Source of the DNA: UBA10161 sp038891035
GTDB lineage: Archaea > Micrarchaeota > Micrarchaeia > Anstonellales > Anstonellaceae
Assembly (NCBI GenBank): GCA_038891035.1
Contig: JAWAEW010000002.1
Location: forward strand, 24,971 to 88,970
Length of the DNA stretch: 64,000 bases
Direction: 5' to 3'
Under the pieces are notes generated by a model, which ran no database searches, was not told where the DNA came from, and saw nothing but the letters and a program-made list of their open reading frames with translations. This document shows positions 1 to 9,214 of this stretch, in pieces. Position numbers and translations under genes: made by a program. Position 1 is the first letter of the stretch. Each line of letters begins with the position of its first letter.

Positions 1-1053
1 AAAGAATTTGTTACAGACTTTATTTTTCCTGCAATAAGGGCAAACGCGATATATGAAGGCCGCTATCTTTTAGGAACTTCACTTGCGCGACCCTTGATTG
101 CAAAATACCAAATAGAGATTGCAAAGAAAGAGAAAGCAGCTTATGTGGCGCACGGTGCAACAGGAAAAGGAAATGACCAGGTTAGATTTGAGCTGAGCTA
201 TTATGCCTTGAAGCCAGACATAAAGATAATTGCACCATGGAAAATGCCTGAATTTCTCGAGCAATTCAGCGGTAGAGATGATTTGATAGCGTATGCAAAA
301 AAGAATGGTATCTCTGTAAGCGCAACCACCCAAAAGCCCTACTCAGAGGATGAAAATCTCATGCACATTTCTCACGAAGCAGGGATATTGGAGGACCCTG
401 CTCATATACCAAGTGAGGAAGTCTATTCGCGCACGCGTTCACCCCAAAAAGCACCCGACAAAACAACAACCATAGAAGTGCACTTTAAGGACGGGACCCC
501 TATAAAGATAGTGAACAGAGATGATGGGACAATAAAAACTGATCCGCTTGAGCTTTTTATGTATGCAAATGAGCTTGGAGCTGCAAATGGGATAGGAAGA
601 GTAGATATGGTTGAAAACCGTTTTGTAGGAATTAAATCTCGAGGTCTTTATGAGACGCCCGGGGGCACTATATTGATGGTTGCGCATCGCGATATAGAAT
701 CTATAGCAATGGATAGGGAAGTTATGCGTTTAAGGGACATGCTTTCGCCAATATATGCACAGCTTGTATATTATGGCTTCTGGTTTTCGCCAGAGATGGA
801 ATTTCTTACTGCTGCCATAAATAAGAGCCAAGAATATGTGGATGGGAAAGTAGTACTCAAACTATACAAAGGGAATGTGATGCCTGTAGCCCGATCTTCG
901 CCTACCTCGCTTTATGATGAAAATCTTGGTTCTATGCATAAAGCTGGCGGTTTTGACCAGAAAGACTCTGCAGGTTTCATAAAGATAAATGCGATTAGAC
1001 TAATGGCGCATCGGACAATCTTGGAAAAGATAAAAAAAATGAAGAGGAACTAA
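1..1053 (+). CDS. argG: Argininosuccinate synthase, 5'-truncated by window edge
   Basis: Joins citrulline and aspartate with ATP to make argininosuccinate, the penultimate step of arginine synthesis in the cytoplasm. The reading frame is open from base 1, so the N-terminal ATP-binding part (with the SGG loop) lies outside the window. Visible family landmarks are AIYEGRYLLGTSLARPLIA near the left edge, HGATGKGNDQVRFE (citrulline/aspartate binding), YSEDENLMHISHEAG, and GRVDMVENRFVGIKSRG. The C-terminal oligomerisation helix is present. It converges on the next gene, and the two stop codons overlap. Assignment is secure; the true start cannot be seen. Confidence 0.97.
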   Translation, partial: KEFVTDFIFPAIRANAIYEGRYLLGTSLARPLIAKYQIEIAKKEKAAYVAHGATGKGNDQVRFELSYYALKPDIKIIAPWKMPEFLEQFSGRDDLIAYAKKNGISVSATTQKPYSEDENLMHISHEAGILEDPAHIPSEEVYSRTRSPQKAPDKTTTIEVHFKDGTPIKIVNRDDGTIKTDPLELFMYANELGAANGIGRVDMVENRFVGIKSRGLYETPGGTILMVAHRDIESIAMDREVMRLRDMLSPIYAQLVYYGFWFSPEMEFLTAAINKSQEYVDGKVVLKLYKGNVMPVARSSPTSLYDENLGSMHKAGGFDQKDSAGFIKINAIRLMAHRTILEKIKKMKRN

Positions 1054-1985
1054 GATTTTTTTCTGCCAAAAATGGCAACTGCACCATACAGCAGCAAAAG
1101 AAGTATGGCGCAGCAAATTAGATAGAGCCAGACAGACATGGCAGTTTGGAAATCAAAAAAAAGCGAAGAGGACTGAAAAATACTTATTAGGCCCCAGCCC
1201 CAAATACTGTTTTGACCAAGCAGCTCGAAAAATCCAAATTTTACATCAAAAATATCGCACAGCAGCACCAGCAAAGTGAGAATAAAAATAGAGACAGAAA
1301 GAGAGAAGGCCAGAAAAGAAGGCGATAAGCTTGTGCGATCAATTGGCCAAAGCAAAGAAAAGAAAAATGAAATAAACGCAAGGGCAAGGAGTGAATACGA
1401 AAGCTTTTTGACTGATTCAAAATTAGAAGTTGATGACGGAAAAGCAAATCCAGAAATGACAAATCCTACTAAATAGATGATTGCAAAATAAGCAAACCCA
1501 AGTTCGCCTCCAAGCATTCTGAAGGAATAGGAAAGGGGAATTGATGGAAACAAAAGCCACAGCAGAAGTAAAGAAATGGACAATATTGCAGCAACGATGT
1601 AAATTCCAAAAAATCCAAAAGACCAAAATATGTTAATTGAAATGAGGCCCAATAAAGCAATTATTGTTACTTCATCTGGAAACACTAAAAAAAGCTTTAC
1701 GCCAGCAAAGAAAATCCCAATCAATAAAAGATTGAGATATTTCTTTTCTGCAGTTACTAGGCGCCCATTGCTTTGTTTAAGTTTGTGAAGGTAAAGCCAA
1801 AGAGAAGCTCCGCTAGAAAATAAAAAGACCGGGAAGATTAAATCTCCTGGCTGAAATTTTTGAGGGATAAGATGGAAAAATAAAGAATAAGATGGGTCTG
1901 GGGTGCAGAGTGAATGCCATAGAGAAAAAATTATGGCCAAACAGATGAAGATGCCGCGGAGATGATCGATTGCTGAAATCCTCAT
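1050..1985 (-). CDS. HGSNAT/DUF1624-like multipass membrane acyltransferase
   Basis: A 311-residue polytopic membrane protein. The N-terminus reads RISAIDHLRGIFICLAI and is followed by GDLIFPVFLFSSGASLWL. These are the two hallmark segments of the heparan-alpha-glucosaminide N-acetyltransferase catalytic family, which moves acyl groups across a membrane onto sugars. About ten hydrophobic segments follow. I chose the ATG at 1985, just after the thrS stop at 1987; a TTG 17 codons upstream would overlap thrS. The acceptor sugar is unknown, and a role in modifying surface glycans is inference. It probably shares a transcript with thrS. Confidence 0.7.
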   Translation of the reverse strand: MRISAIDHLRGIFICLAIIFSLWHSLCTPDPSYSLFFHLIPQKFQPGDLIFPVFLFSSGASLWLYLHKLKQSNGRLVTAEKKYLNLLLIGIFFAGVKLFLVFPDEVTIIALLGLISINIFWSFGFFGIYIVAAILSISLLLLWLLFPSIPLSYSFRMLGGELGFAYFAIIYLVGFVISGFAFPSSTSNFESVKKLSYSLLALAFISFFFSLLWPIDRTSLSPSFLAFSLSVSIFILTLLVLLCDIFDVKFGFFELLGQNSIWGWGLISIFQSSSLFFDFQTAMSVWLYLICCAILLLLLYGAVAIFGRKKS

Positions 1986-1986
1986 T

Positions 1987-3885
1987 CTAAAGCCTTTGGA
2001 TGATTTGGGTTTTGACACGATTGATGAAATCGTCAATTAAAACATCGTTTTCTATTTTGCCATCTCTGTGGCGTATTGCAAGCTTGCCTGAATCGAGCTC
2101 TTTTTGCCCTATTACAAGCATATATGGAATTTTTTCAAGCTGAGCCGCTCGGATTTTAGCACCTATAGTCTCTTGCTTGCAATTAGCCTCTGCCCTAATC
2201 CCTTGGGACTTCATTTTTTCTGCTAAAGTAAGTGCAAAATCATTGAATCTGTCTGAAACAGGCAAAAGAGCTACTTGGACTGGAGAAAGCCAAACTGGGA
2301 ACTTGCCTGCATAGTGCTCAACCATCACACCTAGAAATCTTTCAATGCTGCCAAGTATTGCTCTGTGTAAAAGGACGCAAGTGTGCATTTTTCCATCTGG
2401 GCCTTCATATTCACACTTGAACCGCGCAGGCATTTGGAAGTCAACCTGAATAGTGGAAAGTTGCCAGCTTCTGCCTATTGCATCTTTGAAGCGAAAGTCT
2501 ATCTTGGGTCCGTAAAATGCACCATCCCCAGGATTTATTTCGTATGGGATATTATTCTTTTTTAGGGCAGTTTCGAGGTGTCTCTCTGCTGCGTCCCATT
2601 GCTCAAGAGTTCCCATATATTTTTCTGGCCTGGTTGAAAGATAAGCTTTGTATTCGACTTTAAACGTGTCATTATAAACAAACTTGACGAAATCTAGCAT
2701 TCCATCTATTTCCTGGCCGATTTGTTCAGGTGTACAAAATATATGAGCATCGTCCATGCAAAGCTTTCGTACACGGGTCATCCCTCCTAAAGCCCCTCGC
2801 ACCTCATTTCTGTGAAGCATGCAAAAATCTGCAATTCTTAGGGGAAGGTCGCGGTAAGAATGTGCTTCCATGTTGTAAATTAAACAGTGCGAAGGGCAGT
2901 TCATTGGCTTGAGCGAGAATTCTTGGCCATCCACTTCAAGCAAGAACATATTCTCTTTATAGTAATCCCAATGACCAGATTTGATCCAAAGCTCCTTATT
3001 GAAAAGTTGAGGGGTTATAACCTCTTTGTATCCTCTTTTTATGTATTGTTCTCTCAAAAAGGCAAACAGTTCATTTGCAATAATTGTGCCTTTTGGCAGA
3101 AAAAATGCGCTTCCAGGACTCCATTCATGAAAAGTGAATAGCTTAAGCTCTTGGCCAAGGCGCCGGTGGTCCCTTTTTTCTGCTTCCTCAAGCATTTTTA
3201 GATACTCTTCCAATTGGCTCTTTTGAGGGAAGGAAATGCCGTATATTCTTTGAAGTGACTCGCGCGAAGCATCTCCCCTCCAGTATGACGATGAGACCTT
3301 TGTAAGCTTAAAAGCCTTAATTAAGCCTGTTGAAGGGAGATGTGGGCCTCGGCACAAATCATACCACTTGCCAGAGTAATACACACTATGCTGCCCATCC
3401 GGAATCTCTTCGATAAGCTCTAACTTAAATTTGTTGTCTGCAAAGAGCCTTTTTGCCTCATCTTTTGAAAGCTCTCGGCGCACAAATTTTTGATTTTCAT
3501 TAACAATTCGTTCCATTTCCTTTTCTATCTTCGCCAAATCTTCAATACCAATTGGAGGCAAATCGGCAAAATCATAATAAAAGCCATCCTCTATAGGCGG
3601 ACCTATAGTTGGCTTTGCATTTGGATAAAGGCTAACGACTGCCTGCGCAAGGACGTGTGCTGATGAGTGCCAAAAAACTTCTTTTCCTTCTTTGGAGTCG
3701 AATGTGATTGCCTTAAAGGCGCATTCTTGTGGCAAAAGGGCAGAAAGGTCTACCAGCTTCCCATCAATTTGCGCTGCAACACTTGCCTTAAGCAAGCTCT
3801 TGCTTATTTCAGCAATAGCATCTGCCGCCGTGGAACCTTCAGGCACTTCAATTGAAGAACCGTCTGGAAGGCGAAGTTTCGGCAT
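1987..3885 (-). CDS. thrS: Threonyl-tRNA synthetase, bacterial-type with TGS and HxxxH editing domains
   Basis: Charges tRNA-Thr. At 632 residues it has the full bacterial/eukaryotic layout: an N-terminal TGS domain (1-62), an editing domain with HSSAH at about 76 and the CRGPH zinc-like motif at about 175, a class II core with motif 2 (HRNEVRGALGG) and MNCPSH, and a C-terminal anticodon-binding domain ending near 630. Most archaea instead have a ThrRS with a D-Tyr-deacylase-like editing domain and no TGS, so this version looks acquired from bacteria or is the alternative archaeal form. GTGATGTGA sits just before the ATG. The downstream acyltransferase starts 2 bases after its stop. Confidence 0.96.
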   Translation of the reverse strand: MPKLRLPDGSSIEVPEGSTAADAIAEISKSLLKASVAAQIDGKLVDLSALLPQECAFKAITFDSKEGKEVFWHSSAHVLAQAVVSLYPNAKPTIGPPIEDGFYYDFADLPPIGIEDLAKIEKEMERIVNENQKFVRRELSKDEAKRLFADNKFKLELIEEIPDGQHSVYYSGKWYDLCRGPHLPSTGLIKAFKLTKVSSSYWRGDASRESLQRIYGISFPQKSQLEEYLKMLEEAEKRDHRRLGQELKLFTFHEWSPGSAFFLPKGTIIANELFAFLREQYIKRGYKEVITPQLFNKELWIKSGHWDYYKENMFLLEVDGQEFSLKPMNCPSHCLIYNMEAHSYRDLPLRIADFCMLHRNEVRGALGGMTRVRKLCMDDAHIFCTPEQIGQEIDGMLDFVKFVYNDTFKVEYKAYLSTRPEKYMGTLEQWDAAERHLETALKKNNIPYEINPGDGAFYGPKIDFRFKDAIGRSWQLSTIQVDFQMPARFKCEYEGPDGKMHTCVLLHRAILGSIERFLGVMVEHYAGKFPVWLSPVQVALLPVSDRFNDFALTLAEKMKSQGIRAEANCKQETIGAKIRAAQLEKIPYMLVIGQKELDSGKLAIRHRDGKIENDVLIDDFINRVKTQIIQRL

Positions 3886-3952
3886 TCACATCACACTGGA
3901 ATTTCATTAATGAAAAGTTAAAAAACGCTATGTAAATAAAAAGCGTCAAAAT

Positions 3953-4990
3953 TTATGCAAGCGCCCCGACAAAACCACCTATAACTGTTTTACAGATATA
4001 GAAGATGAAAAGAGCAGCAAGTGCAAGTGGTGGAAAATATTTTAGTCCAAAAAGTAATTTCCCCTCCGCAATTACTCCTACTAAAATAGAAGTCAATATT
4101 GCTGTTCCTACAATGATCACTATGGTAAGATCATCGATAAATTTGATGTCAAGCTTAACCTTTGGCGTGGAAAAGCCACCTATCATGCTTTGGCTGGCAC
4201 CAGTGCCGATATTAGACTGTATTTTGGTGAAAACTGCAAGAAATTGAGAAGAAATTGCAAGAAGCAGTGGCAATCCAAAAACCAATATGAAAACTATAAA
4301 AATTGCATAAGTCTTGGTATTGACAATCATTTGCTTTCGCAGTTCTTCTGTTTCTCTAATTTCTTCTGCCGAAGTCTCAAGTAGATAGGCCAGCTTTCCA
4401 CCTGAGCGCAAGCCGTTCTCAAAAAACAAAATTGTCCGCCGCAGGATTGAACTGTCGATTGTAGCTGTTAGTTGGCGCAATGCATCTGCAAATGATTCGC
4501 TTCCTAAAGATAAGGATGAAACATAAAGGATTTCTGACTGCAGGGGTCCAAATTCAGGCCTTGCCGCGGCTTGAAATGCAGCAAAAGGGGTCATGCCAGA
4601 GCGCATGTTTGCTGCCACCATCAAAAGAAAATCCGGAAGGACGGCGTCCACTCTTTGAGTTCTTTCAGTTATAAGATAATAAAGGTGCATATAGATCAAG
4701 ATTGCAGCAGCCAAAGCAAAGAGAATGCCCAGCCCAAAGCTTATGACAAGTTTCCCAGCCAAGGTCGGCGGATTAAGGATGGGGTATGCAGATAGGTCAA
4801 AAAAACGGAAAATGCTGACTGGAAGAAGAGCACCAACAATTCCAAATAAGATAACTATAAGAAGACGGGAGCCAAGCCAAAGTTCTGGATTTGTTTCTAT
4901 GCCAGCATAAGCAAGAAGCTGCGAGATTTTGTCTTTTGGGCGTGGCTTGAAAAATGTTGAAAATCGTTTTTCAACTAAATATTTTTTCAT
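3953..4990 (-). CDS. Type II/IV secretion membrane platform protein, TadC/FlaJ-like (distal copy)
   Basis: A 345-residue inner-membrane platform subunit of an archaeal type IV pilus-like machine. Two T2SF-type helical domains alternate with membrane segments. Hydrophobic spans lie near residues 25-45, 80-105, 215-245 and 280-345. A conserved-looking cytoplasmic stretch (LPDFLLMVAANMRSGMTPF and later GGKLAYLLETSAEEIRE) matches the T2SF/TadC pattern. It is the last gene of a three-gene block with the other platform protein and the ATPase, 7 bases after its neighbour. The two platform proteins probably form a heterodimer, as TadB/TadC do. Confidence 0.85.
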   Translation of the reverse strand: MKKYLVEKRFSTFFKPRPKDKISQLLAYAGIETNPELWLGSRLLIVILFGIVGALLPVSIFRFFDLSAYPILNPPTLAGKLVISFGLGILFALAAAILIYMHLYYLITERTQRVDAVLPDFLLMVAANMRSGMTPFAAFQAAARPEFGPLQSEILYVSSLSLGSESFADALRQLTATIDSSILRRTILFFENGLRSGGKLAYLLETSAEEIRETEELRKQMIVNTKTYAIFIVFILVFGLPLLLAISSQFLAVFTKIQSNIGTGASQSMIGGFSTPKVKLDIKFIDDLTIVIIVGTAILTSILVGVIAEGKLLFGLKYFPPLALAALFIFYICKTVIGGFVGALA

Positions 4991-4997
4991 AGAACCA

Positions 4998-5912
4998 CTA
5001 ATCGCTAAACAGGCTTGGTCTTTTCATTTTGACGTAAGCAATGATGGCCATCTGACCTAAAAATCCAATTCCAACAACAGCTGAAAGAACTTCTGGTGTA
5101 ACACCAAGCATCCCAAATACTGAAAAAATTACGAGGACGGTTGTTCCTATAGTAGGGAGTACGGCTGCAACCATCAGATATATCAGAATTATGAAGTTGA
5201 GTTCTGCATTGAATGATTTGAAAAGCGAAAACTGGTAGTCTACCAGCAATTTGACTATGCTTCGAAGGGTAGAGGACAGATTAGCGCCTGCTCTAATTGC
5301 AGTAACGAGTTGCCATGAGACCTTTTTGAGATAGACCGACTGAGTCTTAATGGCCATATTTTCCAGTTCTTCTAAAAGAGGACTTCCTCCCCTAACGTTA
5401 TTTGCAACTTCTTTAAATGCCGGCCCTACGTACTTGTAGTTTGAGTTTCCGATGTTTTCTATCGCATTGAAAAGCGGTATTCCAGAATTCACCTGTATTA
5501 GCATATCACGCATGACAAAAATAAGCTCATGGTCTATCTTTGCTGCAATGCTCCTTGCAATAAGGCGAGGGAAAGCCAAATGAAGCAGAAGGAAAAAAAG
5601 AAAACTGATTGCAAAAGAAAGGAATATTATAAGACCTTTAACAGGTGAAGGAAGAGTAGGGCTCAGCGTTGCAATTACGCCCACGACAATAGATATAAGT
5701 GCGGACCAAATTGCGGCTGAAACTGCCGCAACTCCACAATAATATTCTGCCGGAAATTCAAGACCTATAGATCTTAGGTCATATCTTATTGATGGGTAAA
5801 ATGCAAGGACTTTTAAGCCGATACCTTTCAGTCGCGCTCCTAAAGTGGGGACTGATGAGATTGGTAAAAGCATGACCGGAATGCGAACCGGCTGAGTTGT
5901 CATAAGAATCAC
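4998..5912 (-). CDS. Type II/IV secretion membrane platform protein, TadB/TadC-like (proximal copy)
   Basis: A 304-residue second platform protein, directly after the ATPase (2-base gap). The T2SF signature is visible in HELIFVMRDMLIQVNSGIP and RGGSPLLEELENMAIKTQS, with hydrophobic spans near 60-125 and 235-295. It would sit in the cytoplasmic membrane and couple ATPase motion to pilin insertion. Having two different platform proteins with one ATPase resembles Tad-type and archaeal adhesive pilus systems rather than the archaellum, which has one FlaJ. Confidence 0.85.
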   Translation of the reverse strand: MILMTTQPVRIPVMLLPISSVPTLGARLKGIGLKVLAFYPSIRYDLRSIGLEFPAEYYCGVAAVSAAIWSALISIVVGVIATLSPTLPSPVKGLIIFLSFAISFLFFLLLHLAFPRLIARSIAAKIDHELIFVMRDMLIQVNSGIPLFNAIENIGNSNYKYVGPAFKEVANNVRGGSPLLEELENMAIKTQSVYLKKVSWQLVTAIRAGANLSSTLRSIVKLLVDYQFSLFKSFNAELNFIILIYLMVAAVLPTIGTTVLVIFSVFGMLGVTPEVLSAVVGIGFLGQMAIIAYVKMKRPSLFSD

Positions 5913-5914
5913 GG

Positions 5915-7645
5915 CTATTTTTTACTTCCAATAGCTCGCTTGGCTATTTCTAAGATTTCATTTGGCTTGCTGTAATAAAGAGACATTATTCGGCCTACTG
6001 ACTCCATATCAGAAAGCTTGTTCTCAATCATCCATCTTATAATAGTGGCCCTGTTCTTTATATCTTGGTATATTTCCTCTTTGGTCATGCCTGTATGAAG
6101 GTTAATTTCCTTGAGGTATTTGTTTGGCTCGCCTACCATTTCAAATGTATCAGTGCGTGGGCGCCATCTGTAAATTACATTGGTTGTTATTTCCTCGTCT
6201 TTGGCACCTGGAACTATTTCGCAAATTTCCAAGGTTCTCCTAACATTCTTCCTCCTATCACGATATTGGACTACAATAAGGTTGACTGCTTCGAGGTCAG
6301 ATGGAGGAAGGCTGATTGGGGGGCTAGTAAGCCTTCTTATAGCCTGCATCCCCGTATCAGCGTGCAAAGTTGCTGCAACAGAGTGGCCTGTGTGCATAGC
6401 CTCGAACAATACTTCAGCTTCTCTTTGCCTTCTCATTTCACCAAGCAAGATTCTATCTGGCCGCATACGAAGCGAGGTAACCATCAAATCAAGCATTGTA
6501 ACTTCACCTAAGCCTTCTGCATTTGGATTTCGAGTTAAAAGAGGTACCCAGTTCCACTGGTAATGTGGCAGCATAAGCTCTCTGGTATCCTCTATTGTGA
6601 CAATACGCTGATTTGGAGGAATAAATGATGCCAGTGCGTTCAAAGCTGTAGTTTTTCCGGATGCTGTGCCGCCTGCAACTAAGATGTTCATTTCATAATG
6701 TATTGCCTGCCACAGCATTCCTGCCATTTCCGGTGTCATGGAGTAGCCTGGTTCACCCACAAGATTTACAATTGTCCATGGATTTCTTGCAAAGCGCCTA
6801 ATTGTAATTGTGTTCCCATGTGCAGAAATCGGTGCAAGAGTAGAGCAAACTCTATCTCCGGTTTCAAGCCTAGCATCCAGTATTGGTGTTAAGTTTGCAA
6901 TTTGTCTCCCAACTCGGCGTGCAATTTGGGAAGAATAATTGAAGATAGATTCTTCGTCTGGCATGTAAATATTTGACTTAAGCCAGCCAAACTTGCGATG
7001 ATATACTCCAATTGGGGTTTTTGAATTGTTAATAATAATTTCCTCAAGCCAGTCATCGTGGTTGATAATCTCTATCTCTCCTAACCCAAACAACTTATGC
7101 AAAAGCATTCCAACCAGAACTTCATCAACCTCCTTTCCGAGGTGGAACTGCCGAATATAATTGGTTATCGTAAGCTTGAATTCCTCGCGTGCTTTGGCTG
7201 CTTTTTCAATATCTGAAACATCAGACTGTGCACCGGCAGGTATTGCCCGCAAAAGTTCGTCTTTTATGAGGTCCAGAAAAATCTTGGTTGCAGTACCAAA
7301 CTCAACTAAGGTCAGGATATAGTGCTTTTCTCTTTCAGTATCTAATATCATTACACTTGCTGGCACTCCATCTGCTGAAAACATATAGCTGGCCAACACC
7401 TTTCCCTTTGTTGCACCGACTTCGGGCTTTGGTGGCTCAGCCGGCAGGATCCTGAAAGATACTGTTGGCTTTTCAGTTATGCTTAATGGGTAATGCAAAT
7501 CTAAGACCCCGCCCTTTTCAAGCACTGCACAGATAAGCTCAACGGTTTCTACCGGCATGTGTAGATATTTTGAGAGAATTTCAACACTGATATTTTTTTT
7601 GCGCTGTGCAAGTGAAACAAGCTGGTCTATCTTTGTCTCAAACAT
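5915..7645 (-). CDS. Type II/IV secretion system ATPase (TadA/VirB11/GspE family)
   Basis: A 576-residue hexameric motor ATPase that powers pilus assembly or secretion. Walker A is GGTASGKTT near residue 325, followed by the Asp box TIEDTREL, a Walker B region MRPDRILLGEMR, and a His box GHSVAATLHADT. The N-terminal 100 residues look like a winged-helix regulatory region. It heads the block ATPase, platform, platform. Upstream lies the inserted bacterial-type gene and its remnant, then the pilin/adhesin genes on the same strand, so the block was probably once continuous with them. Confidence 0.93.
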   Translation of the reverse strand: MFETKIDQLVSLAQRKKNISVEILSKYLHMPVETVELICAVLEKGGVLDLHYPLSITEKPTVSFRILPAEPPKPEVGATKGKVLASYMFSADGVPASVMILDTEREKHYILTLVEFGTATKIFLDLIKDELLRAIPAGAQSDVSDIEKAAKAREEFKLTITNYIRQFHLGKEVDEVLVGMLLHKLFGLGEIEIINHDDWLEEIIINNSKTPIGVYHRKFGWLKSNIYMPDEESIFNYSSQIARRVGRQIANLTPILDARLETGDRVCSTLAPISAHGNTITIRRFARNPWTIVNLVGEPGYSMTPEMAGMLWQAIHYEMNILVAGGTASGKTTALNALASFIPPNQRIVTIEDTRELMLPHYQWNWVPLLTRNPNAEGLGEVTMLDLMVTSLRMRPDRILLGEMRRQREAEVLFEAMHTGHSVAATLHADTGMQAIRRLTSPPISLPPSDLEAVNLIVVQYRDRRKNVRRTLEICEIVPGAKDEEITTNVIYRWRPRTDTFEMVGEPNKYLKEINLHTGMTKEEIYQDIKNRATIIRWMIENKLSDMESVGRIMSLYYSKPNEILEIAKRAIGSKK

Positions 7646-7705
7646 GAAGCAAAATCGCTTTTGAATTTATTAAACTTTCTTTCCTAGCAAAAATGAGGAT
7701 ACTTG

Positions 7706-7921
7706 ATGTTGCAGTGTTCTACGGGTGAAGTCGATTTTTGCGCAAAAGCAAAAAGAGCAGTGGTTGATTGAAAACTAGGCGCCGAGCTCGTATTTGCGCT
7801 TGTAAAGCTTAGCTCGCCGATAGTTTATGATTTTCATAACAGGAAATTACCTTTGCTTCATTTCAGAGGCGATTTGCAGCATACACTCAAAAGGCTTGAA
7901 AGCGATATAGATTTAAGATAA
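7706..7921 (+). pseudogene. Gene remnant with an in-frame TGA
   Basis: One frame reads 21 codons from an ATG at 7706, meets TGA at 7769-7771, then continues for 49 more codons to TAA at 7919. The second part (residues such as GAELVFALVKLSSPIVYDFH and LHFRGDLQHTLKRLESDI) looks like genuine protein, with a sensible hydrophobic strand and amphipathic helix, but it has no usable start. A short second frame from 7693 (MRILDVAVFYG) points to a frameshift as well. I do not recognise the family. It lies between the ATPase gene and the inserted sorting-domain gene, so it may be debris from the same transfer. Confidence 0.4.
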
Positions 7922-7941
7922 TCGGTGCAGATATAAACATC

Positions 7942-9201
7942 ATGAGAATGACTGCAAAAGCTACATTAGCTGGGATTGCAATTGCGGCATTAATTTCATT
8001 TCCTTCATCAAAATTGAACTCGCAAATAAATGAGAATCAGATAAAAAAGAAGTTAGCAGACAAAGTTCTTGTTGAAAATTCTTCAGCTTATACTACAGAA
8101 AAATACAAAATCTACAAAGAAGGTGTAAATTTCGTACTTTTTCCACCAGATGTAAAAGTTGAAAAAATAGAACTAAAGGAAAGAAAAGATGAAAACAAAA
8201 TAACTGCCTCCGACAATACAACTGGTGGAATGAGAATTATTTATGGGGATGCTTTTTGTCAAGCATTCGTACAAAAGATTATAGAAGATTCTTTAACTGG
8301 AGGAGGGGTAGGATGGATTTCGAAAATATACCCCCTTGATTCTTTTCCTTCACACAGAAACGGAATAAACCTATTTCCTCAAGGAAGGATCATAAAAAAG
8401 ACCTATCCAAGAATTCTAATGCCCCCAAATACGGATGGCCACTATATAGCTACTCGGACTTACTATATCGAAAATATCTGGCCTCCATACCATGACAGTG
8501 TAAATGCATATTATCAGCAAATAGCATTAAACTTGATCTTTCAGCACGGGGATAGGCCAAGTGTTTTCTTCTTTGCAGGAGATAGGGATACTACTAAGAA
8601 GGCTACTAAAATGATTATAATAAGTATAACGCAATTTGACTCTAATGGTGTTCAGATTGTGCCGCCGGATCCAAGAGTAAGAGGCCCCCCTGTAGCGGCT
8701 GCAGAAGTAGTAAGAGATGATCACATAAATGGAACGGGAGATTTTCGGGAGATAATAATGGCTATGGGGACACTGACAGATATGCAGATTTTGGCCGATG
8801 GTAAAATTCTCGAAGAACAGGAATTTCAAATGTTTGGAGGGATGAATGAAGATACTCTCAATTCTTTTTTTGTTCGTCCTCCGATCAAAGCAAAAGAATT
8901 CGTGATGGGAGTAGAGGAGAAATTTGAGCTGGTGAAAGAATATAGGCTTTCACAAAACTATCCAAATCCATTCAATTCACAGACAACAATTGAGTTTTCT
9001 TTACTCAGACCAGGACGCGTAGTGATTAGAGTGTATGATATGATTGGGAGGAGAATAGCAGAGATTGTTAATGAAGAATTAAAAGATGGGACTTATCGCG
9101 TCAACTGGAAACCACAAGCAAGTATTTCAAGTGGTACGTACATCTATGAATTGAGCAGTGATGGCTATATCGACAGGAGAAAAATGATATATATAAAATA
9201 A
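7942..9201 (+). CDS. Secreted protein with C-terminal type IX secretion (Por) sorting domain
   Basis: A 419-residue protein with an N-terminal signal peptide (basic start, hydrophobic residues 8-20). The middle 300 residues are of unrecognised function and contain a run of Pro/Asp-rich loops. The last 80 residues are a textbook T9SS type A sorting domain: LSQNYPNPFNSQTTIEFSL, then GRVVIRVYDMIGRRIAEIVNEE, then GTYRVNWKP, SSGTYIYEL and a terminal RRKMIYIK. This domain belongs to Bacteroidetes and related FCB bacteria. Both flanks here are archaeal. The gene runs against the surrounding minus-strand pilus genes, looks more A+T-rich, and has no clear GGTGA site. Transfer from a bacterium is the simplest reading. 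The sorting signal should have no partner in a cell without an outer membrane. Confidence 0.85.
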   Translation: MRMTAKATLAGIAIAALISFPSSKLNSQINENQIKKKLADKVLVENSSAYTTEKYKIYKEGVNFVLFPPDVKVEKIELKERKDENKITASDNTTGGMRIIYGDAFCQAFVQKIIEDSLTGGGVGWISKIYPLDSFPSHRNGINLFPQGRIIKKTYPRILMPPNTDGHYIATRTYYIENIWPPYHDSVNAYYQQIALNLIFQHGDRPSVFFFAGDRDTTKKATKMIIISITQFDSNGVQIVPPDPRVRGPPVAAAEVVRDDHINGTGDFREIIMAMGTLTDMQILADGKILEEQEFQMFGGMNEDTLNSFFVRPPIKAKEFVMGVEEKFELVKEYRLSQNYPNPFNSQTTIEFSLLRPGRVVIRVYDMIGRRIAEIVNEELKDGTYRVNWKPQASISSGTYIYELSSDGYIDRRKMIYIK

Positions 9202-9214
9202 ATTTTTTCTTTAT

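Noticed and set aside
7646..9214. Insertion sequence or transposase carrying the sorting-domain gene
   Set aside because: I found no transposase frame, terminal inverted repeat or obvious target duplication around the gene.
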